A stretch of DNA of 64,000 nucleotides from the NCBI GenBank assembly GCA_963576725.1, contig OY755243.1, forward strand, positions 41,029,243 to 41,093,242, given 5' to 3'. The position numbers and the translations under genes are program-made. Below the pieces are notes generated by a model. It was given only the letters and a program-made list of their open reading frames with translations. It made no database searches and was not told the DNA's origin. Shown piece after piece: positions 21,656 through 33,096 of this stretch. Source of the stretch: Azorinus chamasolen. Its lineage: Eukaryota > Mollusca > Bivalvia > Cardiida > Solecurtidae. Within the stretch, counting starts at the first letter, position 1. Each line of letters starts with the position of its first letter.

Positions 21656-22228
21656 CTCTTTTTTGATAGTTTTTGTTTTGGACTTACTTCGGTTTCTGAT
21701 AACAGTGTGTTGAAATACAGTTGAAGATAATTGTGTAAGTAAAGTAAGGTTTGCAGAGTTATTTTGCCAATGTTTTGGCAAAAGATAGTGAAAAAATAAT
21801 TTTTGCTTGAACTGGGACCTTCATATTAATATTGTCAGGTACCCTTTACTTTTTCACCAGAGAGTTCTTGGGACCCTCAACTTGAAAGTCCTACCGGAAA
21901 CCCTGGGAAAAAGATAAATGCGTGGCATATGCGGGACGATATGCTGTCTATACGGGAAATAATGATAATTTTGGTGTGTTCAAAATATCCCATTCACTAG
22001 GCTGCCATGGTCTGGTTTAGCAAGATCAATAGTGAATACGGGTGAAATTAATGAGTTAAGACTTTTTTTTGTAACATGCCCTTTGATTTTAAAAATGAAG
22101 TTTCTACTGTGCATAGATTTATAAGAGAAATATGGTTTATTTTTAAAAATGAAAGGCACACGACATGACTCAAATTATAAAAATGCATTAGATTATGTGT
22201 AAATTGAGACCCATTGAAACAATTATAA

Positions 22229-22350
22229 ATTAACTCTTTGAATGTGGGAATGGAGTGCACTGGCATTTGCTAATAGTGTAGGCCCAGATTAGTTTATAGA
22301 AGAATTACAAAGGTTTATAGAGGAACCTTCTAATCAGGTTATGCACTGTA
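22229..22350. mobile_element. P6-like hairpin remnant
   Basis: AACTCTTTGAATGTGGGAAT ... TAGTGTAGGCCCAGATTAG, with a worn hairpin; related to the TGTAGACCCAGATGAGAGG family. Confidence 0.4.
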
Positions 22351-22372
22351 ATATGACATTCAATACCGGTTA

Positions 22373-25367
22373 CTGTAAAACAGGTTATATTCGCGTCATG
22401 ATTATTTCGCGTAAATGTGATTTTGTATTAATTCGCGTCATGATGATTTCGCTACGGCATCCATCTCCCTAATTTAACATAACAGAAATAGAATCGTATA
22501 AAACTCTGCCGAATGCTGTAAAAAGGGCAAAGAATAAATTTCTGCCGAATGTATGTAACTGCCGTCGGCAATTGAGGGGCTATCAATCGATAATTTATAG
22601 CATGCGTTAAGGCCTGTATTTACCAGTATTCAATTTTGTAATTGTTTTGAGAACTTTACCCAAAACTCGGATGTATGGCACAGTGGTCTACTGATGAAAT
22701 GGTGGAAATGTAAGCCACAAAGTTACTACTCATTTATTACTTCGGGGTCTTATTTGGATCGAAACTGTCTGCAAAAGAAATGGTTATCACGATTTGTCCA
22801 TTATGAGGCTTAAGGTTAAATCAGTGCCCCTATTGAAACTTGGATGGTAAACGTGTGAAAACAAATTGACAAGTTTGTGTATACATGTTGATCTGTTAAA
22901 CGCTGCTTGGGAGCCAGTATTCATTAGTCAAAACGAGAGAATTGTGTTTCACAACACATAGAGTCAAACTTGTTTCAAAAGTCCGTAATTGTTAAAAAAA
23001 CAACCAGATGTTATCTACGACAATTTACCACTTGCCGTACATGTATACATGTATGTATAGAAGAGTTACTTCCCTTTTCATGGAGATCAATGAAGAAGAG
23101 AAACATTCTTCCATTTTCCGGTCTGTATTTTTTATTAGCTCACCAGAGCACAAAGTGCTCAGGGTGAGCTTTTGTGATCGCCTGTTGTCCGTCGGCGTGC
23201 GTCGTTCGTCGTTTGTCGTTCGTCGTTCGTCGTCCGTCGTCAACAATTTGAACCTTTAAATATCTTCTCCTCTGAATCTACAGGGATCTCAACTTTCATC
23301 TTTGGCACATAGCATCATATTCAGGTCCTCTACAAAAGTTATATAAATTATGCCCCTGGGGTCAAAATTGACCCCGCCCCAGGGGTGCCTTGTTTTCAAT
23401 AGAAACATATAGTAAAACTTTGAAAATCTTCTTCTCTGAAACCAGAAGGTTCTCAGCTTTCATAATTTGCACATAGCATCATGTTCAGGTGCTCTACAAA
23501 AGTTATATAAATTATGGCCCTGGGGTCAAAATTGGCCCCGCCCCAGGGGTGGGCAGTTTTCAATAGAATCATATAGTGCAAACTTTGAAAATCTTCTCCT
23601 CTGAAACCGGAAGGTTCTCAGCTTTCATATTTAGCACATAGCATCATGATCAGGTCCTCCACAAAAGTTATATAAATTATGGCCCCGGGGTCAAAATTGG
23701 CCCCGCCCCAGGGATGGGCAGTTTTCAATAGAAACAAATAGTGAAATCTTTGAAAATCTTCTTCTCTGAAACTGGAAGGCTCTCAGCTTTCATATTTGGC
23801 ACATAGCATCATGTTCAGGTCCTCTACAAAAGTTACATAAATTATGGCCCCAGGGCCAAAATTGGCCCCGCCCCAGGGTAGGACAGTTTTCAATAGAAAC
23901 AAATAGTAAAATCTTTGAAAATCTTCTCCTCTGAAACTGGAAGATTCTCAGCTTTCATATTTGGCAAATAGCATCATGTTCAGGTTCTCTACATAATTTG
24001 TATTATTTATGGCCCTAGGGTTAAAATTGGCCCCGCCCCAGGGGTGGGCAGTTTTCAATAGAAACAAATAGTGAAATCTTTGAAAATCTTCTCCTCTGAA
24101 ACTGGAAGGTTCTCTGCTTTCATATTTGGCACATAGCATCATGTTCAGGTCCTCTACAAATTTTTTATAAATTATGGCCCCAGGGTCAAAATTGGCCCCG
24201 CCCCAGGGGTGGGCAGTTTTCAATAGAAACAAATAGTGAAATCTTTGAAAATCTTCTCCTCTGAAACTGGAAGGTTCTCTGCTTTCATATTTGGCACATA
24301 GCATCATGTTCAGGTCCTCTACAAAAGTTATATAAATTATGGCCCGGGGGTCAAAATTGGCCCCGCCCCAGGGGTGGGCAGTTTTCAATAGAAACAAATA
24401 GTGAAATCTTTGAAAATCTTCTTCTCTGAAACTGGAAGGCTCTCAGCCTTTATATTTGGCACATAGCATCATGTTTAGGTCCTCTACAAAAGTTATATAA
24501 TGTATGGCCCCGGGGTCAAAATTGGCCCCGCCCCAGGGGTGGGCAGTTTTCAATAGAAACGAATAGTGAAATCTTTGAAAATCTTCTTCTCTGAAACCGG
24601 AAGGCTCTGAGCTTTCATATTTGGCACATAGCATCATGTTCAGGTCGTCTACTAAAGTTATATTAATTATGGTCTCTGGTCAAAATTGTCCCCGCCCCAG
24701 GGTTGGACAGTTTTCAATAGAAACAAATAGTGAAATCTTTGAAAATCTTCTTCTCTGAAACTGGAAGGCTCTCAGCTTTCATATTTGGCACAGAGCATCA
24801 TGTTCAGGTCCTCTTTAAAAGTTATATAAATTATGGCCCTAGGGTCAAAATTTGCCCTGCCACAGGGGTGGGCAGTTTTCAATAGAAACATATTGAGAAC
24901 ACTTTGAAAATCTTCTTCTCTGAAACTGGAAGGTTAGTCTCAGCTTCCATATTTGGCACATAGCATCATGTTCAGGTCCCCTACAAGTTTTTCCCAGGGC
25001 CGGCTAGTTTTCTATAGAAACATATAGTGAAAACTTTGAAAATCTTCTCCTCTGGTTGTCTGGTGAGCGCTTCAGGGCCATTCTGGCCCTCTTGTTTAAA
25101 CACTTTTTTGTTTACTAAACAAACTATTTATGGAAGCAATACACTTCATCAATCATTTGTGTTGAACGAAGAATTTTATTAATGCAGAAAACACAATCAT
25201 GGACGACGACGTGATAAATCTGACCATATACCGGATATACCGATTTTGGACGTTACTCCATTTGATACTTGTTACTGATTTATTAGCGAAAATATTGAAT
25301 TCGCGGGGCAACGCATTCGCGAATTAGCGCGAAATATATGTTGTTGCTAATAAAACCTGTTTTACAG
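22373..25367. mobile_element. TIR element (TA target), host of a HINE-like insertion
   Basis: Left end CTGTAAAACAGGTT and right end AACCTGTTTTACAG are perfect inverted repeats flanked by TA on both sides; AT-rich sequence with CGCG motifs follows each. Without the nested element at 23137-25096 it is about 1 kb. Inside, ATG at 22675 with donor-like GTAAGCC at 22710 gives an 11-codon frame (weak). No transposase recognised. Confidence 0.65.
23137..25096 (+). mobile_element. Pearl/HINE-like element, family B, about 11 core repeats
   Basis: The 5' end is a palindrome (AGCTCACC...GGTGAGCT) followed by GTCGTTCGTC microsatellite, then about 11 tandem units of about 155 bp (each with GAAAATCTTCTCCTCTGAAAC and TTCAGGTCCTCTAC). 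The 3' end carries TGGTGAGCG and a stem (AGGGCCATTCTGGCCCT) ending CTTGTT. Long frames inside are chance products of the repeat. Confidence 0.75.
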
Positions 25368-25554
25368 TACCCTTTTATACGGAACATATTGCTAAAGTGA
25401 AGGTCCCTACTTGAAACAGGTTTCATTAATGCCTAAACATTGCATAAATCATTTGTTTATTTGCTGAAAAGAAGTATTTGTATTTGTTCGAAATAGACTG
25501 TATTTTATTGTACAACAAAAAATAGGTATCAACGAAAATGGTTTGTTATGTATC

Positions 25555-25830
25555 ATCAAAGGTCAATGTCATTCATCAAAGTCAATGGTCATATCAGGGG
25601 CATAGTGTTCTACATATACAGTAAAACCTCTCCATAACAGTCACTATATTGTGTTAATTAATTGGTAATTAGGGCAGGTGGCTGCTTCAAGCAAGGTGAA
25701 AGTAAAACAGAACGCTCCTATAGGAGCGTTCTGTTTTATTTTCACCTTGCTTTAAACAGCTACCTGCCTTTAACACAAAATACTTGATGTAATTTAGTGG
25801 CTGTTACAGAGAGGTTTTACTGTACATCTT
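25555..25830 (+). mobile_element. Family A 3' fragment interrupted by a P3 MITE
   Basis: Sequence up to 25618 (GGTCAATG...GGCATAGTGTTCTACATATA) and from 25823 on (TACATCTTGTTT) together match the family A 3' end. P3 lies between. Confidence 0.6.
25619..25822. mobile_element. P3 MITE in a family A tail
   Basis: Full length, TA both sides; apex AACGCTCCTATAGGAGCGTT. Confidence 0.88.
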
Positions 25831-25888
25831 GTTTATAAATTATAACCAATAGACAATTAATGCTGTGTTGTTGGGGTTTGTTTTTTTT

Positions 25889-25915
25889 TGGGGGGGGGGG
25901 TTGGGGGGGGGGGGG
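25889..25915 (+). repeat. G-tract pair after a T run
   Basis: Nine T, then 11 G, TT, 13 G. A possible G-quadruplex and a likely assembly-unstable site. A shorter G run lies at 13021-13031. Confidence 0.9.
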
Positions 25916-26001
25916 ACAGTAACTCTGAAGGTCAAGGTAGATAACAGAGTTTGAACTTTGCAGACTGCAGTTGCTTAGCTTATCGTTGCATAGATTTGAC
26001 C

Positions 26002-26281
26002 ATGACCCTTTCTCTGTTGAATATTCATGTAAGAAATAATGACAAAATAAATATTTATTAGCTTAATTTTTATAATGGCATATGTTTTTCTTTCTTTTTT
26101 CTCCATGATCGGGGGTTTTTGATACATTTGTATTGGTAAAAGCTGAAGAATTAAATCTATTATAATTTTGTAAGCAAACCGAGCAGACCCTGATCAGATT
26201 ACTCCTACAGGAGTTGTCTGATCTGGGTCTACTCTGTTTTTCAAATATGTGAAAAGGCTTTTTTATGAGGGAAAGGGTTAA
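26002..26281. mobile_element. P2 MITE
   Basis: Hairpin with ACTCCTACAGGAGT apex; right end GAGGGAAAGGGTTAA. Confidence 0.78.
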
Positions 26282-26837
26282 TTATGTCCTAAAATTCTGT
26301 CCTTTTGAATGTAAAAAAACCTTGGTTAATTTATGTCAGATTGCCAACTGTTTTGTTCAGTCCTGTGTCATTAATTATAATGATCCTTCTTCTGTTATAT
26401 CAAATACACCGGTCTGTCTTACATTCAGTCATTGTGACCTACTAACCAAGGCCTACTCTGCATTTTGAAAGGCTTCCACTTGGATTATACACCTAAGTAT
26501 CTACCTAATGTAATTGTATACCTTCACTCTCTGATTGTATATTGTGTTTTAACCCTTTTCATACTGGTCTGATAAACCTTGAATATGTTACAGTTGTTAC
26601 TTACATCAAGCTATGAGGAGACTGTAGACCAAGTGTCAAACAGCTTAGATCCTGACGAGTAACTCAGCGTCTCATTTGGAGACTGTATCCATGCTGTTTG
26701 AAAATGCCAAAGGTCATGCTTAGCATGGGAAGGGTTGAGTCAGAAAGCTTGTGTTAATGTGATAATGGCACAAAACAGAATAAAAGAAATATTTGACATG
26801 CTTAACATCTGATCTTTTGGTTATACATAACTGAAGT
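26282..26837. other. No recognised gene
   Basis: A 67-codon frame (26265-26468) partly in P2 shows no family. A P5 hairpin lies at 26636-26700. Confidence 0.35.
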
Positions 26838-26930
26838 ACAATAAAAACTTGTATAGTGGCCATTTACTGAATAAACATCTAGGAGTCCTAAAAGCAGGTT
26901 AATGCTGCTTAATGTAGGATGAAACAGATT
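26838..26930. mobile_element. P3 fragment
   Basis: AATAAAAACTTGTATAGTGGCC and AAAGCAGGTTAATGCTGCTT; left part only. Confidence 0.45.
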
Positions 26931-27180
26931 TGGCAAACTTCTATTTCTTGCATATTTTTGCAGATTTCGTTTCTCTTTTACAATCAAAGCAAGTAACATG
27001 ACTCAAATCAAAGCCTGGTTGAATTCATTAGAGGGTTAATACACGTTTTTTCGGGCAATAACATCTGCAGTGTCTCGAGGGACTGTACTTGCATGTATTT
27101 TCATTCAGAGGACGAAACCGCTTTAGCAATCTTTCTTTTTCTTCATTTTCTCCTTTTTTTCTTGGAGTTGCATGATAAAA

Positions 27181-27324
27181 GAATTACTATGCTAGTAGTT
27201 TGGAAGTTCAGCTGTATTTTGGCTCGTCAGAAAAGTAGTTAAATGCTCGCCAAGGCTCGCATTTAACAACTTTTCTAACTCACCAAAATACAGCTGAACT
27301 TCCAAACTACTAGCATAGTAATTC
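27181..27324. repeat. Long foldback, arms about 66 bp
   Basis: GAATTACTATGCTAGTAGTT at the left end is mirrored by AACTACTAGCATAGTAATTC at the right. Pairing continues almost unbroken to a loop near 27250 (CGCCAAGGCTCG). The family is not repeated elsewhere in the window. Confidence 0.85.
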
Positions 27325-27907
27325 TTATGTATCAAATACCGTTTACACGGAATTTCATTCAATACAGTTCATTGTCGGTGCCCCTTAAATACTTGCATCG
27401 TTCACAGCTTAGGCCAAAACGCTGTATCATTCGCGTCCATTGTTTACCTTAGGCCCCGAATAGGTATAATTAAAACTGGTCAACAACAGCGCGTGAGCAC
27501 GAGAATCGCCTTGTTAATACATGGTGTAGCAGGACTACAACAGCACGTTTTGTGCAAGAATATGTCATAACGTGTCACAATGACCTGGATTCATAGAAAA
27601 AGCAGGTCAAATTAGAACATTTGCTGTAATTATATAAAATTTATTCAGGTTGAATTGTGTTTTGAAATCTCTGTTCATCTTCCTTTCATAAAATTAATTC
27701 AAACCAATGTGCAATATTTGCATGTATAATATTCCTGCACCTTAATGTATGGGGGGAAAAACAGAATACAAAATCAGTGAAATTATACAGTCCAAGTGTC
27801 TAGGTTTCACGCTGCTTTATTCAATACACATATTTATTAGTTCCTTACCAGTTATTCTTAGAACTTGTAAGCTTCATTTTAGCATAGTTTGACTTCACAT
27901 TAAGTAT
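27325..27907. other. No recognised gene
   Basis: Slightly CpG-richer stretch at 27340-27530; no exon could be supported. Confidence 0.35.
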
Positions 27908-27985
27908 TAACCCTTTATTACAAGGATACACCTTTCACCATTGCAAAAAGAGTAGATCCTGATCAGAGGGCTGCTGTAGCTATAG
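27908..27985. mobile_element. P2 MITE fragment
   Basis: Left terminus and left hairpin arm only. Confidence 0.45.
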
Positions 27986-28039
27986 ATGTTCATGTGGTTG
28001 ATTTTGCAGCAGAATATTTATAATCATCATAAAACTTGC

Positions 28040-28216
28040 AAATTTCACATGTGTCTTCCTCTCATTGAGGACCATTGATGTAACTAAGGTTTGTCACTCT
28101 AGATGCAATACTTTTTGAGTTATTCCCCTTTGTTCCCGATTTTCACACTCCAGTGGACTAACTATTTTTGTGTAACCTGCGAGCAGGTGACACACGTGTT
28201 CCTTCGAACACTCTTG
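28040..28216 (+). mobile_element. HINE-like 3' fragment
   Basis: A partial core unit (AACTAAGGTTTGTCACTCTA ... GAGTTATTCCCCTTTG) is followed by the end GCAGGTGACACACGTGTTCC...CACTCTTGTT, similar to 1682-1722. Confidence 0.45.
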
Positions 28217-28309
28217 TTTTCTCTGACAATGTGGCGGTGTGGGCTCACTAAAGTTCTTTAATGTAACCATAACATGGTAGAACCATAGAGTTTGACATGT
28301 CTTTCTCTT

Positions 28310-28737
28310 GTAACCCTTTACTCCATAATTAATATGCCTTACTATGGCATGTCAAACAGAGTAGACCCAGATCAAACAGCTCTTATAGGAGCTGTCTGAT
28401 CAGGATCTGTTTGCTTATAGTATGTCTTAGCCAAAATATCCTGTGTACATCTACCATTCTAACAAATCATCTAATTAATGTTCATAATGTCATGATTTCT
28501 TACTCAACCCATTACCTCATAGGCTATTTTTAAATACAACCTCTTTGAATTAATCTACCGAAAAGGAGCATTAACTAGGGAAAAGGAAAATTTGGGAAAT
28601 TTTCGTTTGAAGCCATTGTGATAAATAGAGCATTTGCTCCTATAGGAGCAAATGCTCTATTTATCACAATGGTTTCACAAAGTGACTTCTACAGTCGTCA
28701 ATATGAGGGAATGGGTTAATTATTCATGGAGTAAACT
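28310..28737. mobile_element. P2 MITE containing P1
   Basis: Hairpin CAGCTCTTATAGGAGCTG; P1 at 28504-28719 near the right end. Confidence 0.72.
28504..28719. mobile_element. P1 MITE nested in P2
   Basis: Full hairpin with apex GCTCCTATAGGAGC. It interrupts the P2 right end before ATTCATGGAGTAAA. Confidence 0.82.
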
Positions 28738-28748
28738 CAGTAAAGAGC

Positions 28749-28870
28749 TAACCCTCTCCCTGTTGAATATTCAGGAGAAATAATGGCATCATGTAATGGC
28801 ATCATGAATATAAATTTATTAGATTGTTTTTTTATAATGGCATAATATGGACATAGGATTTTTGTCCCAC
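28749..28870. mobile_element. P2 MITE fragment
   Basis: Left terminus and AT-rich arm (GCATCATGTAATGGCATCATG is duplicated). Confidence 0.5.
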
Positions 28871-30519
28871 AAAAATATATAAATTATATGTATATTCTAT
28901 ATTTAAGGAGTGTATAGGAATCATCATGTCAGTCCAATAATAAAATTCACTGTTGATAATTTATTTAGATTGGTAAGTTCAATTTATGCAATTCGTTGAA
29001 AGTGTTTGAAAAAATGTCTACTGCTGAATTTGTGAGTTTGTGAAAACGATATCCTTCTTTATGGTAAATTTCTTTACTGTTGTTTCTGTATCACATTGCC
29101 TAGGTCTTGACCGTGAGTTAACCCTTGCAGTGCAAGATTTATGACTCCTTTACAAACAGTGTTGATCCAGATGAGGGGGCTCCTGTTTGTCATGTTTCAC
29201 TTTCTTTTAAAAATAATGCCTGAATACTCATGGTAGAGGTTTGGAATAGTCCATTTGAAAATTCAGCGTAAAAGGTTAATCTACTCAATATTTGATCATA
29301 ATTTTAAAAAAATGTAAAAATGATCAGACTCAGCCAGTGGAAGGATTTACCCATTGATTAAATGTGTCTTTGTAATGCCTGGTTGGTTCCCATTATGTTG
29401 TTGAAAGGATATTGTCCAATGAATGATCAGAGCCTGTAAATAGAGCGCTTACATGTATTGGTTATTTCGTCATCAGTGTAGGTAGGAGAGGTACAAGCCA
29501 ACTGTACAGTGTTCTGGATTTAGGGCAAGTGTGGTTTTTATGGAGTTTACCGAAAGGAAATACTTTGAAACAAAACATCATATATAAATTAAGATATTGG
29601 TTTCAGAGTTTATGTAAACTGGACTATAAAGTGTGTCTACTTGAAAAGTGACAACATTTTGAATTACGTTTGAGATAAGGGTAAGTGTAGAGGTTGTGTT
29701 GTGTCTTGAACTTCGGCTTTTAATTCTTGAGGTAAAGACGTAATTTGATATGACAAGGTGTTAGGAGGAGACATCAAGAATTTTTTATAAAGGAAGTCCA
29801 ACATATTGTGAATGTCTGTGATTTCAACAGCTTTGTTTAAAGAGGAAGTCCCTGCGATACAAAATAAACCTTTTTTACCGATACATATAATTTTTGTTCT
29901 ACAAAATATGATCGACCTTGGTTGAACAGTTAACGAAACTAAACACGAGCTGAATAAATACTAATACAGATCCGAATAACATATCGAACGCCTAAAAGTT
30001 GTGTCTTCTTTCGTGTTTATTTTATTGGCTTTCTTGCGATATACATGTACATGTACATGTATTTCTTTTCAGGAAAATCAGGATTTTCAAAGTGTTTGTT
30101 TCACTCTACAGAACCTTATTTATAACTTTCTTTTCTGGATATAAACAAATGATTTATGTAATTGTTAGGCATTTTAACTTTAACCAACACATACTCCGGA
30201 ACACCCAAGGTCCAACTCCAAACGCTAGCACCAGTTGGACCTTATCCTCTCAAAGTGTGTGTGCAGCTAAAGGACTTTCTCATCACTCGTCCCTACCATA
30301 GTGCGGACTGCAGCACGGACCACTCTCTAATTTGCACTCTCTAATGATCCTTATTTAATTATTACAGATTTTCAGATTGGCAACAATACATTCTCTTCGA
30401 TCCCCAGAGGGATAGTAATATTTAATTAAAGTGATAGACTTTAATAACTGACCAAAAGTAATGAATGTTTATTTGGATAAAGTTGTGCACCTTGGTTTTA
30501 TTTTTAACCAATATTATTT
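28871..30519. other. Region upstream of the galactosyltransferase exon
   Basis: Mostly non-repeat. A donor-like AAGG/GTAAGTGTAG at 29680 could end a 5'UTR exon. An acceptor-like TTTCTTTTCAG ends at 30072. Neither is decisive. Confidence 0.3.
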
Positions 30520-30681
30520 TAGCCCTTTATTCCATGAATATTCAAGCAAGCAAATTTTTTATCATGACAGAAACTGTAGATCTGAATTACGGCATAAGCA
30601 AACACAACAGACCCTGATCTGTCTCATGGTCTACTCTGTTTGCAAGTTATGACAATGCATATTTATTTAGTAAATGGTTAA
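30520..30681. mobile_element. P2 MITE, shortened
   Basis: Hairpin apex deleted (CCTGATCTGTCTCATGG); ends before the galactosyltransferase exon. Confidence 0.6.
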
Positions 30682-30863
30682 ATACATGAGTTATGGCCCT
30701 TGACTTATTTGGACATGTGGAAAGTATGGCGCTTGACTTATTTGGACATGTGGAAAGTAGGGGCATCAATATTTTGTGGACACAATGCTATTTTCTATAT
30801 TTATTGATTGCTGTTGTAATATGTCTGATTATCTTTATTACAATTGGTATTCTCTCTTTTCAG

Positions 30864-30987
30864 GAACAAACATAAGCCCAGACAATGTGAACACAATAGG
30901 GAGAATAGTATCTGGTTGCGGCTTAAAATGAGAACTTGTGTAAAAAGTTACTGGTAATATGTGGCACACCAGAGATAGTGCGTCACC
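30864..30987 (+). promoter_or_regulatory. 5'UTR part of the galactosyltransferase exon, with upstream ATGs
   Basis: The acceptor CTCTCTTTTCAG ends at 30863 after a pyrimidine-rich tract, so the coding exon starts at 30864. Three upstream ATGs lie in this leader. ATG at 30885 is followed at once by TGA (a start-stop element). ATG at 30928 opens a 9-codon frame ending at 30957. ATG at 30959 opens a 39-codon frame ending at 31078, which overlaps the main start in another frame. Such a leader would be expected to lower translation of the main frame; that is inference. Confidence 0.6.
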
Positions 30988-32211
30988 ATGCCAGGGAGGT
31001 CAGAGGAAAATGGATGGGATGAAGTCTGGGCACCTAACCCAAACTCAAGTTTTCTACAGAAAATCTCAAGCACGCTAGTGTCTGTGGAATTACAGACTGA
31101 CATGAGGAGGTCTCGACTGCGCCAGTCATCTCGTCGTGTCATACTCAAAGCAAGCATTACATCTGTGATTCTGCTTTCCATTGCATTCATCATTACCTAC
31201 AGTGTTATTCTTACTTACATTAGTAACAAGGTGCCACTGATGAGGCATCATGCGGGCGAGAAATCAAAATCGGGGAAAAGAACAAAGTTTATACACAAAC
31301 CAATTGAAATGTTGAATAAGGATTCAGTGTTGAAGTTTATGAAAGATAAGACAGTGAAATGGAATGTGGAAAACTTTGAAAATATTTTGTCAAGGAAACC
31401 AGAATGTTCTAAAGAAACAAAAATTACAATAGTTATCAGTTCAGCACCAAGTAACTCTGACCGTAGAAAATCTATACGAGAGACATGGTGTAGGCCTTCT
31501 AATTTTAATTTAGTTCATCATCCGTGGCAGTGTGTTTTTCTCATAGGTCAATCATTAAATCAGTCATTAAACATTCTCATCGATAATGAAATCGCTCAGC
31601 ATGGAGATATACTCTTAGGCAGCTATATGGACTCATATCGGAATCTCACCATAAAAATAATGCATGGACTGTACTGGTCAAGCACTGCGTGTCCGACAGA
31701 CTATACAATGAAGACTGATGATGATGTATATGTCAACTCCAAACTTTTATATTCATTGTTATCCTCCAGTACTCCGAAGAAGAATGTGTATATGGGTTCA
31801 GTTATGCAGTCAAGAGAGAGACTCCAAGTTTTGCGAAACCAACGTAACAAGTGGTCTGTAACAATGGATGAGTATCCCTTGTCTTATTACCCACCATATG
31901 CTGTTGGAATGGGTTATATTCTATCACATGATGTTGTTAAAGACATGGTGGAAGTCAGCCAGTATGTGGTGCCATTCCCCAACGAAGACGCTTATATTGG
32001 TGTGCTCGCCTACCGGTTAGGTGTAGAGCCAGTGAAAAGTGGCCGCTTTGTCCTGACAGGTACAGGACTGCGGACTTGTAACTTGCGCTACCTGGTGGTG
32101 GTGCATCATTTGACTCCTCAGGGGCAGTTTGATATGTTCCGCATGAATCAGGATGCCTTTACTCAGTGCACAGAGGAACCTGAAGGAGACATGACTTTGT
32201 CATGGTCCTAG
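30988..32211 (+). CDS. Beta-1,3-galactosyltransferase-like glycosyltransferase (GT31)
   Basis: A 407-residue type II Golgi enzyme, expected to transfer galactose (or GlcNAc) from a UDP-sugar in beta-1,3 linkage to an acceptor glycan. A basic cytosolic tail of about 50 residues precedes one membrane segment (about 51-78), a stem, and a lumenal catalytic domain from about 145. GT31 motifs appear in order: RRKSIRETW (159-167), the metal-binding KTDDDVYVN (242-250; DDD 244-246), YPPYAVGMGY (301-310) and EDAYIG (333-338). Lumenal N-glycosylation sequons are NQS (191) and NLT (219). Cysteines at 140, 168, 182, 235, 364 and 394 could form the usual disulfides. Length and order fit B3GALT/B3GNT proteins, whose coding region is often one exon. 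The start at 30988 has CACC before ATG and gives a full tail plus anchor. Exact donor and acceptor specificity cannot be read from sequence; the best resemblance is to B3GALT1/2/5-type enzymes. Confidence 0.93.
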   Translation: MPGRSEENGWDEVWAPNPNSSFLQKISSTLVSVELQTDMRRSRLRQSSRRVILKASITSVILLSIAFIITYSVILTYISNKVPLMRHHAGEKSKSGKRTKFIHKPIEMLNKDSVLKFMKDKTVKWNVENFENILSRKPECSKETKITIVISSAPSNSDRRKSIRETWCRPSNFNLVHHPWQCVFLIGQSLNQSLNILIDNEIAQHGDILLGSYMDSYRNLTIKIMHGLYWSSTACPTDYTMKTDDDVYVNSKLLYSLLSSSTPKKNVYMGSVMQSRERLQVLRNQRNKWSVTMDEYPLSYYPPYAVGMGYILSHDVVKDMVEVSQYVVPFPNEDAYIGVLAYRLGVEPVKSGRFVLTGTGLRTCNLRYLVVVHHLTPQGQFDMFRMNQDAFTQCTEEPEGDMTLSWS

Positions 32212-32365
32212 CAATACTCATAGTACGTATACATATACATGTACAGTCATATCACAGAGCTGTTGATAAGATGCACAACTTGTTTCTCAGTCAAGCTCTG
32301 TCTTTAGAATTGCCTTTCCAAGGTGACTATTGAGTAGTAGTAAGATCGGGCTTGGCAGAGAAATA

Positions 32366-32630
32366 TTAACCCTTTCCCTGTTGAATATTCATGATTGAAA
32401 GAAATAATGACATCACATGATCATGAATATTTATTAGCAAGATGTTAATAATGGCATATGTACATAGGAGTTTTTGGTACTGGTAGATACAGTAGAGTTT
32501 GATCTACTATAATTTCATAAGCAAACAGAGCAGACTCTGATCAGAAGCTCCTACAGAAGCTGTCTGATCTGGGTCTGCTCTGTTCGCAAGTGCTTGAAAA
32601 GGTGTCTGTATGATTGAAGTAAGGGTTTCT
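32366..32630. mobile_element. P2 MITE in the galactosyltransferase 3' region
   Basis: Hairpin AAGCTCCTACAGAAGCTG; right terminus degraded. Confidence 0.72.
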
Positions 32631-32767
32631 TTCCATTCCTAAGTACAGGCTCAATACTAGTCTTATTTTACGGTTCTGATATCTCATTGATACCAATGTT
32701 TATCATGTTTTATGTTATTAATCTTACATATTTGGACATCCAGTCTTCCTACTTCTGACATCCATTT

Positions 32768-32972
32768 GTTAAGCCTTTAGTTCATAAGTTTTCATGTACG
32801 AAATAATATATTTATGTTTGCACGTTAATTAAATTGCTTAATATTTATGGTGGCATTTGAACAATAAAGTTCTTTGCCCAGGGTAAAACTTGTAGAACAC
32901 AGCAGACCCTGATCATATGGCTCCTTTAGGAGCCACCTGATCTGGGTCTACTCTGTTTGCAAAAGTGTTATC
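32768..32972. mobile_element. P2 MITE, partial
   Basis: Hairpin GGCTCCTTTAGGAGCCACC; includes the AATAAA at 32863. Confidence 0.6.
32863..32868 (+). promoter_or_regulatory. Candidate poly(A) signal for the galactosyltransferase
   Basis: This is the first AATAAA noticed after the stop at 32211, giving a 3'UTR of about 650 nt that would include a P2 MITE copy (32366-32630) as a transcribed hairpin. Position-based only. Confidence 0.35.
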
Positions 32973-33096
32973 TGTCCAGTATTTAGGATAGTTATTGTAG
33001 TATAGTCAATGAAAAATGACTCTTGGCTTAATTGTTTCAATGTACACTGAGACTAGCTGCTGCATTGTAGATGAGGCTTAATGTGGTCTTCATTGT

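Noticed and set aside
23948..24637. A 149-codon minus-strand frame with internal peptide repeats
   Set aside because: It translates the 155-bp core repeat of family B. The unit length varies and frames break elsewhere.
30072..30145. Possible exon after acceptor TATTTCTTTTCAG
   Set aside because: A 23-codon frame follows, but no donor is present. The preceding ACATGTACATGT repeat makes the tract unremarkable.
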